In this document: positions 35,994 to 44,738 of the stretch, piece by piece
How positions within the stretch are numbered: position 1 is the first letter of the stretch
Layout: every line of letters starts with the position of its first letter
Source: Bacteroidota bacterium
GTDB lineage: Bacteria; Bacteroidota; Bacteroidia; J057; JADKCL01
Assembly (NCBI GenBank): GCA_016718825.1
Contig: JADKCL010000065.1
Coordinates: forward strand, 62,001-126,000
Length of the DNA: 64,000 nucleotides
Reading direction: 5' to 3'
Position numbers and translations under genes: made by a program
The notes under the pieces: generated by a model
The model's input: only the letters and a program-made list of their open reading frames with translations
Database searches by the model: none
Told to the model about the DNA's origin: nothing

Positions 35994-38609
35994 TTAGAAT
36001 TTGATCGGTTCCTCTGCATTTTCAAAGTGGAATCCACCTTGATCATCGACATCCACCAAGATCACCGCATCCTTTTCCACTTGTCCTGACAAAATCTGCT
36101 TGGACAGCTCGTTCACCACAGCCTTTTGGAGCACACGCTTGAGCGGTCTTGCACCAAATTGCGGGTCAAATCCCATTTCGGCAACACGGTCGATGGCTTT
36201 GGAGGTGAAATCCAGCACCACGTCGATGTCTTTGAGCTTTTGCTTGAGGAAATTGACCTGCAAGCGCACGATATCGCGGACTTCTTCCTTGCTCAGTGGG
36301 GTAAAGACGATCGTTTCGTCGATCCTGTTGAGGAATTCGGGGCGAATCGAAGCTTTGAGCAGTTCCAAAACTTGATTTTTCGTCCGCTCGAATACCGCTT
36401 CGCGGTTTTCCGGCTTTAAACCGGCCAAGTTTTCCAAAATGAGCTGCGAACCCATGTTGGAGGTCATGATGATGATCGTGTTTTTGAAGTTGGCGACACG
36501 CCCTTTGTTGTCGGTGAGTCGGCCATCATCGAGCACCTGCAGCAAGACGTTGAATACGTCGGGGTGTGCTTTTTCGATCTCGTCGAGCAAAATCACCGAA
36601 TAAGGCTTGCGGCGCACAGCTTCGGTCAGTTGACCGCCTTCGTCGTAGCCAACATATCCGGGAGGCGCTCCAATCAAGCGGCTCACACTGTGCTTTTCTT
36701 GGAACTCGCTCATGTCGATGCGCACCATTGCTTCATCGTCACTGAAGAGGAATTCCGCGAGCGCCTTGGCCAATTCGGTCTTGCCAACACCGGTCGATCC
36801 AAGGAAAATAAACGATCCGATGGGGCGATTGGGGTCGCTCAGTCCGGCTCGGCTCCTGCGAATGGCATCTGCCACAGCAGCAATGGCTTCTTTTTGTCCG
36901 ACGACACGTTTGCCGAGTTCCTCCTCCAAACGCAGCAGCTTGATGCGTTCGCTTTCGAGCATTTTGGAGACTGGAATGCCGGTCCAGCGTGCGACAATAT
37001 CAGCGATCAAGGCCGGTCCGACCTCCTCGGTGAGCATTTTGCGGTCTACTTGGAGGCGATTGAGTTCTTCGCCCAGGGCTTTCATTTCGCGTTCCTGTGC
37101 AGGAAGCAACCCGTATTCAATCTCAGCGGCCTTCTGGAAATTGGCGCTGCGATTGGCCTGTTCCTGCTCCAATTTCAAGGCATCGATGTTTTGCCGGATG
37201 CCTTTGATTTCGAGGATGATTCGCTTTTCTTCTTCCCAATGCGCACGAAGGCCTTTGGCTTCCTCCTCGAGGTTGGCGATTTGCAGGTTCAGTTCCTTGA
37301 TTTTCTCCTGCTCGTTTTCGCGCTTCATGCCCTCGAGTTCGATCTTGAGCTTGCGCAGTTTGCGCTCCATTTCGTCGAGGTCTTCGGGCATGGAGTCGAT
37401 TTCGAGCCTGAGTTTGGCCATGGATTCGTCCATGAGGTCAATGGCCTTGTCGGGCAACTGACGGTTGGCGATGTAGCGATGGCTTAATTCGACAGCGGCG
37501 ATGATGGCGCCGTCCGTGATGCGCACGCCGTGGTGGGATTCGTAGCGATCCTTAAGACCCCGCAAGATCGAAATCGAATCTTCGACGCTCGGTTCATCGA
37601 CGACCACGGTTTGGAAACGGCGTTCCAAGGCCTTGTCCTTTTCAATGTATTTCTGGTATTCGTCGAGGGTAGTGGCACCGATGGCGCGCAAATCACCCCG
37701 GGAAAGCGCAGGTTTCAGGATATTCGCTGCATCCATCGCCCCCTCGCTTTTGCCTGCGCCGACAAGCGTGTGAATCTCGTCGATAAACAGAATGATTTCG
37801 CCTTCGGCATCCACCACTTCCTTGACGACGGCTTTCAAACGCTCCTCAAATTCGCCTTTGTACTTGGCGCCTGCGATCAGCGCGCCCATGTCGAGCGAAT
37901 AGATAATCTTGGATTTCAAGTTCTCGGGAACGTCGCCCGAGACAATACGGTGGGCAAGCCCTTCTGCAATCGCGGTCTTGCCAACACCCGGCTCACCGAT
38001 CAAAATCGGATTGTTTTTCGTGCGCCGCGTCAAAATATGCAGCACCCTGCGGATTTCCTCGTCACGCCCGATCACCGGATCGAGTTTGCCCGCACGCACC
38101 AGTTCGTTGAGGTTGCGGCTGTATTTTTCGAGCGCATTGTAAGTGGCTTCGGCATTTTGGTCTTCGACCTTTTTGCCCCCACGGACCTCCTGAATGGCTT
38201 TTTCCAAGGTTTTGGCGTCTGCGCCTTGATCTTTGAGGATCGTGCCTGCCTTGTCGTCGCTTTTCAGCATGGCGAGCAACAGGTGATCGACGCTCACGAA
38301 GTCATCCTTGGCCTTGGTTGCAGCCTCTTCCGCCACTTTGAGCAGCTTTTCCATGTCCTTGCCGAGGTAGGCGTTGCCGGTGTCGGAGACTTTTGGATAA
38401 GAAGCGATGAGTTCGTCGACCTTTTTGCGGGTATGCTCGAGGTTGATGCCCATTTTCTTGAGCATGGTGTGGACGATGCTCTCGTCTGCGCCAAGCATCG
38501 CTTTGAGCAAGTGCCCGGATTCCAGGTGTTGTTGGCTATTGCCTTTGGCGATTTCAGCGGCTTGCTGAATGGCCTCTTGGGATTTGATGGTGTATTTATT
38601 GAAATTCAT
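35994..38609 (-). CDS. clpB: ClpB ATP-dependent disaggregase
   Basis: 871 residues from the ATG at 38609 (MNFNKYTIKSQEAIQQAAE), the standard ClpB start and length. Order: Clp N-domain repeats (~1-145), first AAA+ module with Walker A GEPGVGKTA (~203-211) and LFIDEIHTLVGAG, long coiled-coil M-domain (~410-530), second AAA+ module with GSTGVGKTE (~602-610) and ILLDEIEKAHPDVF, and the C-terminal domain. With DnaK it dissolves heat-denatured aggregates in the cytoplasm. The open frame continues upstream to 38888, but that part is not ClpB-like. It is single, with its own terminator, and divergent from the FkbM gene. Confidence 0.97.
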   Translation of the reverse strand: MNFNKYTIKSQEAIQQAAEIAKGNSQQHLESGHLLKAMLGADESIVHTMLKKMGINLEHTRKKVDELIASYPKVSDTGNAYLGKDMEKLLKVAEEAATKAKDDFVSVDHLLLAMLKSDDKAGTILKDQGADAKTLEKAIQEVRGGKKVEDQNAEATYNALEKYSRNLNELVRAGKLDPVIGRDEEIRRVLHILTRRTKNNPILIGEPGVGKTAIAEGLAHRIVSGDVPENLKSKIIYSLDMGALIAGAKYKGEFEERLKAVVKEVVDAEGEIILFIDEIHTLVGAGKSEGAMDAANILKPALSRGDLRAIGATTLDEYQKYIEKDKALERRFQTVVVDEPSVEDSISILRGLKDRYESHHGVRITDGAIIAAVELSHRYIANRQLPDKAIDLMDESMAKLRLEIDSMPEDLDEMERKLRKLKIELEGMKRENEQEKIKELNLQIANLEEEAKGLRAHWEEEKRIILEIKGIRQNIDALKLEQEQANRSANFQKAAEIEYGLLPAQEREMKALGEELNRLQVDRKMLTEEVGPALIADIVARWTGIPVSKMLESERIKLLRLEEELGKRVVGQKEAIAAVADAIRRSRAGLSDPNRPIGSFIFLGSTGVGKTELAKALAEFLFSDDEAMVRIDMSEFQEKHSVSRLIGAPPGYVGYDEGGQLTEAVRRKPYSVILLDEIEKAHPDVFNVLLQVLDDGRLTDNKGRVANFKNTIIIMTSNMGSQLILENLAGLKPENREAVFERTKNQVLELLKASIRPEFLNRIDETIVFTPLSKEEVRDIVRLQVNFLKQKLKDIDVVLDFTSKAIDRVAEMGFDPQFGARPLKRVLQKAVVNELSKQILSGQVEKDAVILVDVDDQGGFHFENAEEPIKF

Positions 38610-38771
38610 AGTGATTCTCGTTGAGCACGTTGTTTTCGTACTTGCATTCTTCCGTTCAAATGAAAGTCCAAGATGGAAAATCTGCCAAAAGGGCGTGCGA
38701 GCATGGCGTTTTGGCAGGAAATGGACTTCTTTGTGGGAAGGATGAGCCAAATTGTCCAGAATCGCCAGGAT

Positions 38772-38802
38772 TTGGAGAGAAGTGAGGCAGCTCTTATCTT
38801 TG
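38772..38802 (+). promoter_or_regulatory. Promoter of the FkbM methyltransferase gene
   Basis: TTG (38772-38774), 20-base spacer, TATCTTTG (38795-38802): a full match to the Bacteroidota consensus. The start near 38809 leaves an ~80-base leader before the ATG at 38891. Confidence 0.65.
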
Positions 38803-38890
38803 ATTTTTGCATGAATTGGGCTGTATTTCAGTTCCAGTAGAGAATTTTCGCAGGGAATGTGGTTGTTGCATTCGAATAAGGGAGTCAAGA

Positions 38891-39634
38891 ATGGTTTTCA
38901 CGACAAAGATTTTGCGCAAGATTTCGGCCCTCACGGGCTACACGATTTTTAAATCACGTCATGCGCCCGTTGGTTATTACCTCTCTACGGATGTGCGGCA
39001 TCGCCTGCTTTTGCCGATGCGTACGGTGTTTGATGTTGGCGCCAATGTCGGTCAAACTGCATTGGAATTGGTGGATGAATTTCCAGAGGCCAAGATTTAT
39101 TCGTTTGAGCCTGTTCAAACAACATTTTCACAACTCAAACAAAATGTGGCGGCCTATCCAAATGTGCATTGCACGCATGCTGCACTTGGCCGTGTGGCTG
39201 AGAAGCGGGAGATCAGGCTGTATCCAGAAGCGACCTCCCTCATTAATTCATTAAATCCTTTGGGGATGAACAATGCCCCGGAGGCAACGCTCGAAACGGT
39301 CACCGTCACGACGGGTGAGGCGTTTTGTAAAGAAAAGGGCATCGACACGATTGACCTATTGAAAATTGATACCGAAGGATTTGAACTTCCGGTGATCGAA
39401 GGCTTTGGAGATATGTTGCGCAACGGTAAAATTGGCGCAATTTTTTGCGAGGTCAGTTTCAACCCATCCGACAAAGCGCATACGTTTATCAACGACCTCA
39501 ACGATTTGGTTTTGGGGAATGGCTATACGTTTTATGCACTCTATGGAATGAGCAATGCCTCGATCAAGGTTGGGCGCAGTTATGGCAATGTGCTGTATGT
39601 GAGCCCGAGCGTGAAAGAGCAACTGATTTGTTAG
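38891..39634 (+). CDS. FkbM family SAM-dependent methyltransferase
   Basis: 247 residues from the ATG at 38891 (MVFTTKILRKISALTG); the frame is open back to 38807, but the promoter and family length favour the later start. The SAM-binding motif I is TVFDVGANVGQTALEL, and motif II is YSFEPVQTTFSQLK. The FkbM hallmark IDLLKIDTEGFELPVIEG follows near residue 165. Relatives O-methylate sugars or other small molecules. No glycan gene cluster adjoins it, so the acceptor is unknown. The YARHG gene follows on the same strand after 26 bases. Confidence 0.88.
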   Translation: MVFTTKILRKISALTGYTIFKSRHAPVGYYLSTDVRHRLLLPMRTVFDVGANVGQTALELVDEFPEAKIYSFEPVQTTFSQLKQNVAAYPNVHCTHAALGRVAEKREIRLYPEATSLINSLNPLGMNNAPEATLETVTVTTGEAFCKEKGIDTIDLLKIDTEGFELPVIEGFGDMLRNGKIGAIFCEVSFNPSDKAHTFINDLNDLVLGNGYTFYALYGMSNASIKVGRSYGNVLYVSPSVKEQLIC

Positions 39635-39660
39635 GTTGCGTTGTGCATCAAAGTATTGAA

Positions 39661-40761
39661 ATGAAGGATAGCCGACTTGGATTCTTTGTTTTATTAGCCT
39701 TGTTCGTTGCAAATGGTTTGTTTGCCAACGACGGCGTCTTCTATGCCCAAGGCAATCACCTTGTCCCGGTCAAGGAAACGGTGGTTCAGCTCAAAAAGGA
39801 GATTTTGAAATTGAAGCGAATGGGCGACTACATGGCCGTAGACGTCTATTTCGAATTTTACAATCCAGGGCCGGAGAAGACGGAAATCGTCGGATTTGTC
39901 ACGCCGCCGGCAGAAGGGGATGTCGATGACGCCACGGCACAGCATCCGCAGATAAGGGGATTTTCAGCCGAAGTCAACGGTGCGATGTTGCCGTTCAAGA
40001 TCGCAAGGATGGAAGACACCGGGTTCAAATACCTGGGGGACGAGGAACCTTCCGGATATGATTTTGTCTATTACTTTGATGTAAAATTCAAGCCCGGTCT
40101 GAACATCATCCGGCATCGTTACGAGTTTCGGGGAGGAAGCAGCGTGGAGATGGAATACGACTTCGGCTACCGGCTCACGACGGGGAATACCTGGGCAAAT
40201 GGCGAAATCGGGGATTTTACGCTTGAAATTGACATGGGCGAGCGGGCATTGTTTACACTGCCTTGGAGCTTTGTCACCAGTGATGCCCCGGCAAAATGGA
40301 AAATTCTCGGTGAAGGTAAAATGGGGAAGGACGCAGACATCATTTTCGAATCCTATTTCCGGTCAGTTTATCTCCGTAATGGCGCAGTGCAATTGAAAGC
40401 ACTCCATTTTCATCCAGACCGCGATTTGGGAATCAACGGATTGCAAATTCACAACCAAGCCTACGTCTGGGGAAGACCTGATCTGATAGAAGAGGTGAAT
40501 GAATGGCTACCCTGTACGCTGTTTGCCGGCTCCGACGATGAATGCCTTAAAGATCTAACAGATAAGCAATTGCGGATCATGCGGAATTTCCTCTATGCGC
40601 GGCATGGATTACCTTTCAAAAGCAAGGAATTGACGGCCTATTTTAGCCAATTTATCTGGTACGATCCGATCGAGGGGCTTTTGGTTGACAAAATCAAATG
40701 GGAAGATTGGGAGCAAAATGCCATCAAGGCGATTCTTGCCGAAGAAGCGAAGCGGAAGTGA
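39661..40761 (+). CDS. Secreted YARHG domain protein
   Basis: 366 residues from the ATG at 39661 (MKDSRLGFFVLLALFVANGLFA, signal peptide). Residues ~25-280 are beta-rich with no family I can name. The C-terminal ~80 residues contain the YARHG motif (LRIMRNFLYARHGLPFKSKE, then IWYDP), an extracellular domain thought to bind cell-wall or surface ligands. It follows the FkbM gene by 26 bases and may be co-transcribed with it. Confidence 0.8.
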   Translation: MKDSRLGFFVLLALFVANGLFANDGVFYAQGNHLVPVKETVVQLKKEILKLKRMGDYMAVDVYFEFYNPGPEKTEIVGFVTPPAEGDVDDATAQHPQIRGFSAEVNGAMLPFKIARMEDTGFKYLGDEEPSGYDFVYYFDVKFKPGLNIIRHRYEFRGGSSVEMEYDFGYRLTTGNTWANGEIGDFTLEIDMGERALFTLPWSFVTSDAPAKWKILGEGKMGKDADIIFESYFRSVYLRNGAVQLKALHFHPDRDLGINGLQIHNQAYVWGRPDLIEEVNEWLPCTLFAGSDDECLKDLTDKQLRIMRNFLYARHGLPFKSKELTAYFSQFIWYDPIEGLLVDKIKWEDWEQNAIKAILAEEAKRK

Positions 40762-40897
40762 CTTTGTAGGGGCACAGCTTGGCGCCGTTTGCAACGTGAG
40801 GGCCTTGATGTTCAGCAACGAATAGCAGCGCATCCGAAAGTTTCACAAATTCCTTTATCTTCATTGCGCATTGGTCTCACCACTAAGTTTGAAGGCG

Positions 40898-43372
40898 ATG
40901 AATTTTCTTTGCTTGTTCCCAAAATGGATTTCCAAATGGCTGGTTGGAATGTGTTTGTTGATGCTTGCCTCCCTGCCATTGCGCGCGCAGGATGTCAACG
41001 GCCGCATAGCCGGTACGGTGACCGATGCCGCAGCGGGTACCCCGCTGGAAGGGGTTGAAATTCGGCTGCTCAAGGACAGTTCCGTTGTTTCCGGTGTGCT
41101 GAGTGACGCAACAGGAGCCTATGCCTTGGAGAAAGTGCCGGTCGGCCGCTACACATTGGCATTTGGATATGCATCCTACCGTAGCCGAATGGTTCCCGAC
41201 GTGGTGGTTTGGTCTGCCAAAACGGTCGTCGTCGATGCGGGGATGGAGGAAATGGTGGTGGAGGTCAATGCCGTCACAATCGAGGCGAGCAAGGCAGGCG
41301 AGGCGCAGCATGAAATGTCGACCGTCTCTGCCAGGGCTTTTTCGGTCGCGGAGGCGGAGCGCTACGCGGGCAGTCGTGGCGACCCCGCGCGTATGGCGAG
41401 CAATTTTGCCGGTGTTCAAGGCACCGACGATACCCGCAATGACCTCGTGATTCGCGGAAATTCGCCGTTAGGGGTCAATTACCGCCTCGATGGAGTCAAC
41501 ATTCCCAATCCCAATCACTTTGCGATTACGGGCAGCGCCGGCGGCCCGGTCGGAATGCTCAACAACAAAGTGTTGGCCTCCAGCGATTTCTTCACCGGCG
41601 CATTCCCGGCGGAATTCGGCAATTCCCTTTCCGGAACATTTGACCTCAAATTCCGCAAGGGCATCACCCAACGACACGAATTTACCTTGCAGGCGGGCAT
41701 TTTTGGGGCCGAAGCAACCGGCGAAGGTCCGCTCGGCAAGGCAAATGCAAGCGGGCAACGGGCATCGTATCTGTTCAATTTGCGGTATGCCACGCTCAGC
41801 TTTTTCTCGGCAGCAGGAATTGACATTGGCACGACGGCCATCCCCAAATATCAGGATGCGGCATTCAAGGTGAATGTTCCGCTCAAAAAGGGCGCTGAAC
41901 TCAGCTTTTTTGGTCTCGGTGGCAACAGCAAGATCGATTTTGTCGTGAGCGACGATGAGAAAAAGGATGCCCGTGAAATCTTCGCGTCCGGTACGCGTGA
42001 CGAATACTTCCGCGCCGGGATGGGTGTGGCAGGCACGCGGTTGACCGTGCTGAATGGAAGCAAGGGCGTGTTCCGGGCAAGCTTGGCCTATTCGCTGGAA
42101 CATGTGAACATGAACCAATTTGATGTTTGGCGGCATACCGAAGGTCCCGATTCGTTGTTTGTGCTCGACAGCATCACCCGCAACATGGGCTTCAAGGGGA
42201 ATCTCCACAAGGCGTTGAGCCATTTTTACTACCGCCACAAAGTCAGTGCCCGGCACGGATTTCAAACCGGAATTGTCGTGGATGGGTATTATCAACGACT
42301 CCATGATAGCATCGTTCAAACGCCGGGTCAGACCGATTTTACCCCCCGCATGAACTATGACGGCCTCGAATTTTTGCTGCAACCCTACTTCCAATGGCGT
42401 TACAACGTCAGCGAACGCTTGAATTTGAATGCGGGCCTCCACGGACAAGTGTTTACCCTCAACAAAAACAGCATGAGCCTGGAACCGCGGGCAGGGCTGA
42501 AATGGGCATTCACCGACCGGCAAAGCCTCAATTTCGGTACGGGCCTGCACAGTCAGTTGCAGCCTTATTACATCTACTTCCAACAGTTGCCCGCGATCAA
42601 CGGCAGCGCAGTGCGCCACAATTCCGACCTCGGATTCTCCCGCAGCCTTCATTTTGTGCTCGGGCACGACGCTTTCCTCGGAAAATACCTCCGCACGCGG
42701 GTGGAAGTCTATTATCAATACCTGTTCAACGCCCCGGTGGATACTTCAGCGTCCTCGTTTTCCATGTTGAACCAAGGTTCAGGATTTGACCGCTATTTCC
42801 CGGGAAAAATGGTCAACACGGGCACGGGTCGCAATATCGGCGGCGAATTGACGGTCGAGAAGTTCTTCAGCCACAACTGGTTTTTGTTGGCGACTGCGTC
42901 GGTATTCGACAGCAGGTACCAAGGCAGCGACGGCCGCACCTACAACACTGACTTCAACAGCAGATTTGTCGCCAACTTGCTGGGAACAAAGGAGTTCAGT
43001 TGGGGCAAAAAGCGAAAGGTCACCTTCGGCATCGGCGGAAAGGTCACCTATGCGGGTGGAAAGCGGTATTCGCCGCTCGATACGCTGGCTTCAATTGCGA
43101 TTGCCGACGAAGTTGTCGAAGATTCATTGCGTAACACGCTCCAATTCCCCGATTATTTCCGACTGGATCTCAAGCTCTATTACCGCATCAATGCTGCGAA
43201 GCTCACGCACGAAATCGGATTTGACTTCGTGAACGTGACGGGGCAAGCGAATCTGCTGCGCTTGCAATATGTCGGTGGAAATCAGGTGTTTGCGCCTGTG
43301 AATCAAATCGGGTTCTTGCCGATATTTTATTACCGGGTGAATTTTGCGGTTGGAGGGGGAAGAGTAGCCTGA
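40898..43372 (+). CDS. TonB-dependent receptor with carboxypeptidase-regulatory-like N-terminus
   Basis: 824 residues from the ATG at 40898 (MNFLCLFPKWISKWLVG, signal to LRAQD); the upstream TTG at 40871 is rejected. Residues ~30-115 are a CarboxypepD_reg-like beta-sandwich (GRIAGTVTDAAAGTPLEGVE). Residues ~150-250 are the plug (DLVIRGNSPLGVNYRLDGV). The rest is a long outer-membrane beta-barrel ending with a Phe-rich last strand (YYRVNFAVGGG). No SusD partner follows, so it is not a standard glycan-utilisation pair; a metal or peptide ligand is possible but unproven. Confidence 0.93.
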   Translation: MNFLCLFPKWISKWLVGMCLLMLASLPLRAQDVNGRIAGTVTDAAAGTPLEGVEIRLLKDSSVVSGVLSDATGAYALEKVPVGRYTLAFGYASYRSRMVPDVVVWSAKTVVVDAGMEEMVVEVNAVTIEASKAGEAQHEMSTVSARAFSVAEAERYAGSRGDPARMASNFAGVQGTDDTRNDLVIRGNSPLGVNYRLDGVNIPNPNHFAITGSAGGPVGMLNNKVLASSDFFTGAFPAEFGNSLSGTFDLKFRKGITQRHEFTLQAGIFGAEATGEGPLGKANASGQRASYLFNLRYATLSFFSAAGIDIGTTAIPKYQDAAFKVNVPLKKGAELSFFGLGGNSKIDFVVSDDEKKDAREIFASGTRDEYFRAGMGVAGTRLTVLNGSKGVFRASLAYSLEHVNMNQFDVWRHTEGPDSLFVLDSITRNMGFKGNLHKALSHFYYRHKVSARHGFQTGIVVDGYYQRLHDSIVQTPGQTDFTPRMNYDGLEFLLQPYFQWRYNVSERLNLNAGLHGQVFTLNKNSMSLEPRAGLKWAFTDRQSLNFGTGLHSQLQPYYIYFQQLPAINGSAVRHNSDLGFSRSLHFVLGHDAFLGKYLRTRVEVYYQYLFNAPVDTSASSFSMLNQGSGFDRYFPGKMVNTGTGRNIGGELTVEKFFSHNWFLLATASVFDSRYQGSDGRTYNTDFNSRFVANLLGTKEFSWGKKRKVTFGIGGKVTYAGGKRYSPLDTLASIAIADEVVEDSLRNTLQFPDYFRLDLKLYYRINAAKLTHEIGFDFVNVTGQANLLRLQYVGGNQVFAPVNQIGFLPIFYYRVNFAVGGGRVA

Positions 43373-43374
43373 TT

Positions 43375-43533
43375 CTACCCACCAACCACTTTTGGCACCG
43401 GGGGCGCTGATGAAGGATTGGTATTTCGACCAATTTCAAACGCAACATCTTCAGCAGCTGGCGAAAGAAGCAGTTCAAAATTATTTTCAATGATTTTCGA
43501 GGGAGAGGTAGAGATCCTGCCGGTTATTTGCAT
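43375..43533 (-). CDS. Possible 52-residue small protein
   Basis: From the ATG at 43533 (MQITGRISTSPSKIIENNF) the frame runs 52 codons and ends in Pro-Pro-Val-Pro-Lys-Val-Val-Gly-Gly. Composition looks protein-like, but no promoter, ribosome site or family supports it, and the gene lies tail-to-tail two bases from the TonB receptor. Low confidence. Confidence 0.25.
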   Translation of the reverse strand: MQITGRISTSPSKIIENNFELLLSPAAEDVAFEIGRNTNPSSAPPVPKVVGG

Positions 43534-43628
43534 GGTTTTATTTGCATTTCTTTGTGATTGCGCAAAAATGTTAGCCAAATGAAACCTTTTTGGCCAAATG
43601 CGTAGGAAATATTCCTTGCTTAAGATAA

Positions 43629-43889
43629 ATGGTCGAATACTTACTTTCATTCGTTCGTCAAGAATTCAAATTTTTGCTTGTTGAGAAAAAGATTCAATTG
43701 AGCAATGTAGGGGAAAAAACGGTGAAGGATTGCTATGTTGTTGAAATTAGACAATCGCAAGACAATATTTTCCACGTGGCCTTTGTCGTTGAGAACATTG
43801 AAATTGGCGACGTAAAGGCAATCTATCAATACCTACAAAATGAATTGACTATTGAAAGAACGAACTTGGAACAATCGAAAAGTTCCTGA
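43629..43889 (+). CDS. Small protein of unknown function in AT-rich island
   Basis: 86 residues (MVEYLLSFVRQEFKFLLVEK), cytoplasmic, with a plausible alpha/beta composition and no recognisable domain. It lies in an AT-rich patch unlike the flanking genes. The next reading frame begins four bases after its stop, so the two probably formed one operon. It could be the N-terminal companion of the decayed nuclease-like gene that follows. Confidence 0.5.
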   Translation: MVEYLLSFVRQEFKFLLVEKKIQLSNVGEKTVKDCYVVEIRQSQDNIFHVAFVVENIEIGDVKAIYQYLQNELTIERTNLEQSKSS

Positions 43890-43893
43890 CTCT

Positions 43894-44574
43894 ATGGACT
43901 TACCAATTCATAGTAATCAATTGGTTTTTCGAAATGTCTATATTTCTTCTGCAATAATCTTGTGTGTGATGTTGATGATATTTATTCAGCATCATCGTTT
44001 TATGGGTTTACAACAAAATAAGAGATCGAATCCATTAAGAAAGGTTTTAGAAAAGTCTTTAATGACCAATCACAGAAGGAACTGGCTAAGGAAAGTTTTA
44101 AAGGGATAAAGAAGAGTCCCTTTTTGGAATCTATTACTTCACTGATCAATATGAGTCCCGCATGTTCAATTGCTGCACGGAAGCAATGAATGCGGTAAGG
44201 ATCTCGTAGTTATCCAAGCTGACAGCAAAATTGAAATTTTCCAAGCAAAGATTGGCGATCTAAAAACGAAAGAATGGAGACAAGTCAAGCCACAGTTGGA
44301 AGAAATTTTCGAGGTTCCATTACCAGAGTTTCTTTTGGGTAAGGCGGAATCTCCAAGTATCGTTGGAATATTGGTGTTCAATGGGGATGTACGTCCAGAG
44401 GTCTTGCCTCGAATCTATGGCTGGATTTCTGATCAGAAACAGGCATATGGTAGAATCTTTGAGATTTGGGATATCAACAAGGTGCTAAATTTCATCGAAA
44501 GGAAGAATCTGTTCGAAGAGTTCAGGAAAATCTGCTTTGAAATTGGAATTGAAAAAGAAAGAGGGTCACTGTGA
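43894..44574 (+). pseudogene. Decayed or frameshifted gene with PD-(D/E)xK (Mrr-like) nuclease remnant
   Basis: Three successive frames each give protein-like sequence. The first opens MDLPIHSNQLVFRNVYISSA with a hydrophobic span. A frameshift near 44015 leads to a charged helix ending QKELAKESFKGIKKSP (to ~44117). A second near 44145-44160 leads to the last part, starting LLHGSNECGKDLVVIQ and open to 44574. That part carries a GKD Asp followed by EIFQAK, the D...QxK pattern of Mrr-like restriction-type nucleases. A stop precedes it in its own frame (44152), and no ATG starts it. The gene is either truly decayed or damaged by sequence errors. A hand count of 43861-43980 gives about one third G+C, well below the neighbours. 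Confidence 0.5.
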
Positions 44575-44738
44575 ATCTCTTCCTAGTGCTTTGGAATTGG
44601 TTACCTCCAACGCGTAAAAATTACCTTTCGAACGAATTCAAGTGGACTGCATGCCAACAAAAAAACTTACTTTATTTCGATCATTGACAGAGCAGGATGG
44701 TGTTGAACGTGATATTTGGACTGCGTATTGCCCTTCCA

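Noticed and set aside
37530..38624. 364-codon plus-strand ORF opposite clpB
   Set aside because: Shadow of the conserved clpB gene; no independent motif.
41468..42718. 416-codon minus-strand ORF opposite the TonB receptor
   Set aside because: Antisense shadow; the plus strand has continuous receptor homology.
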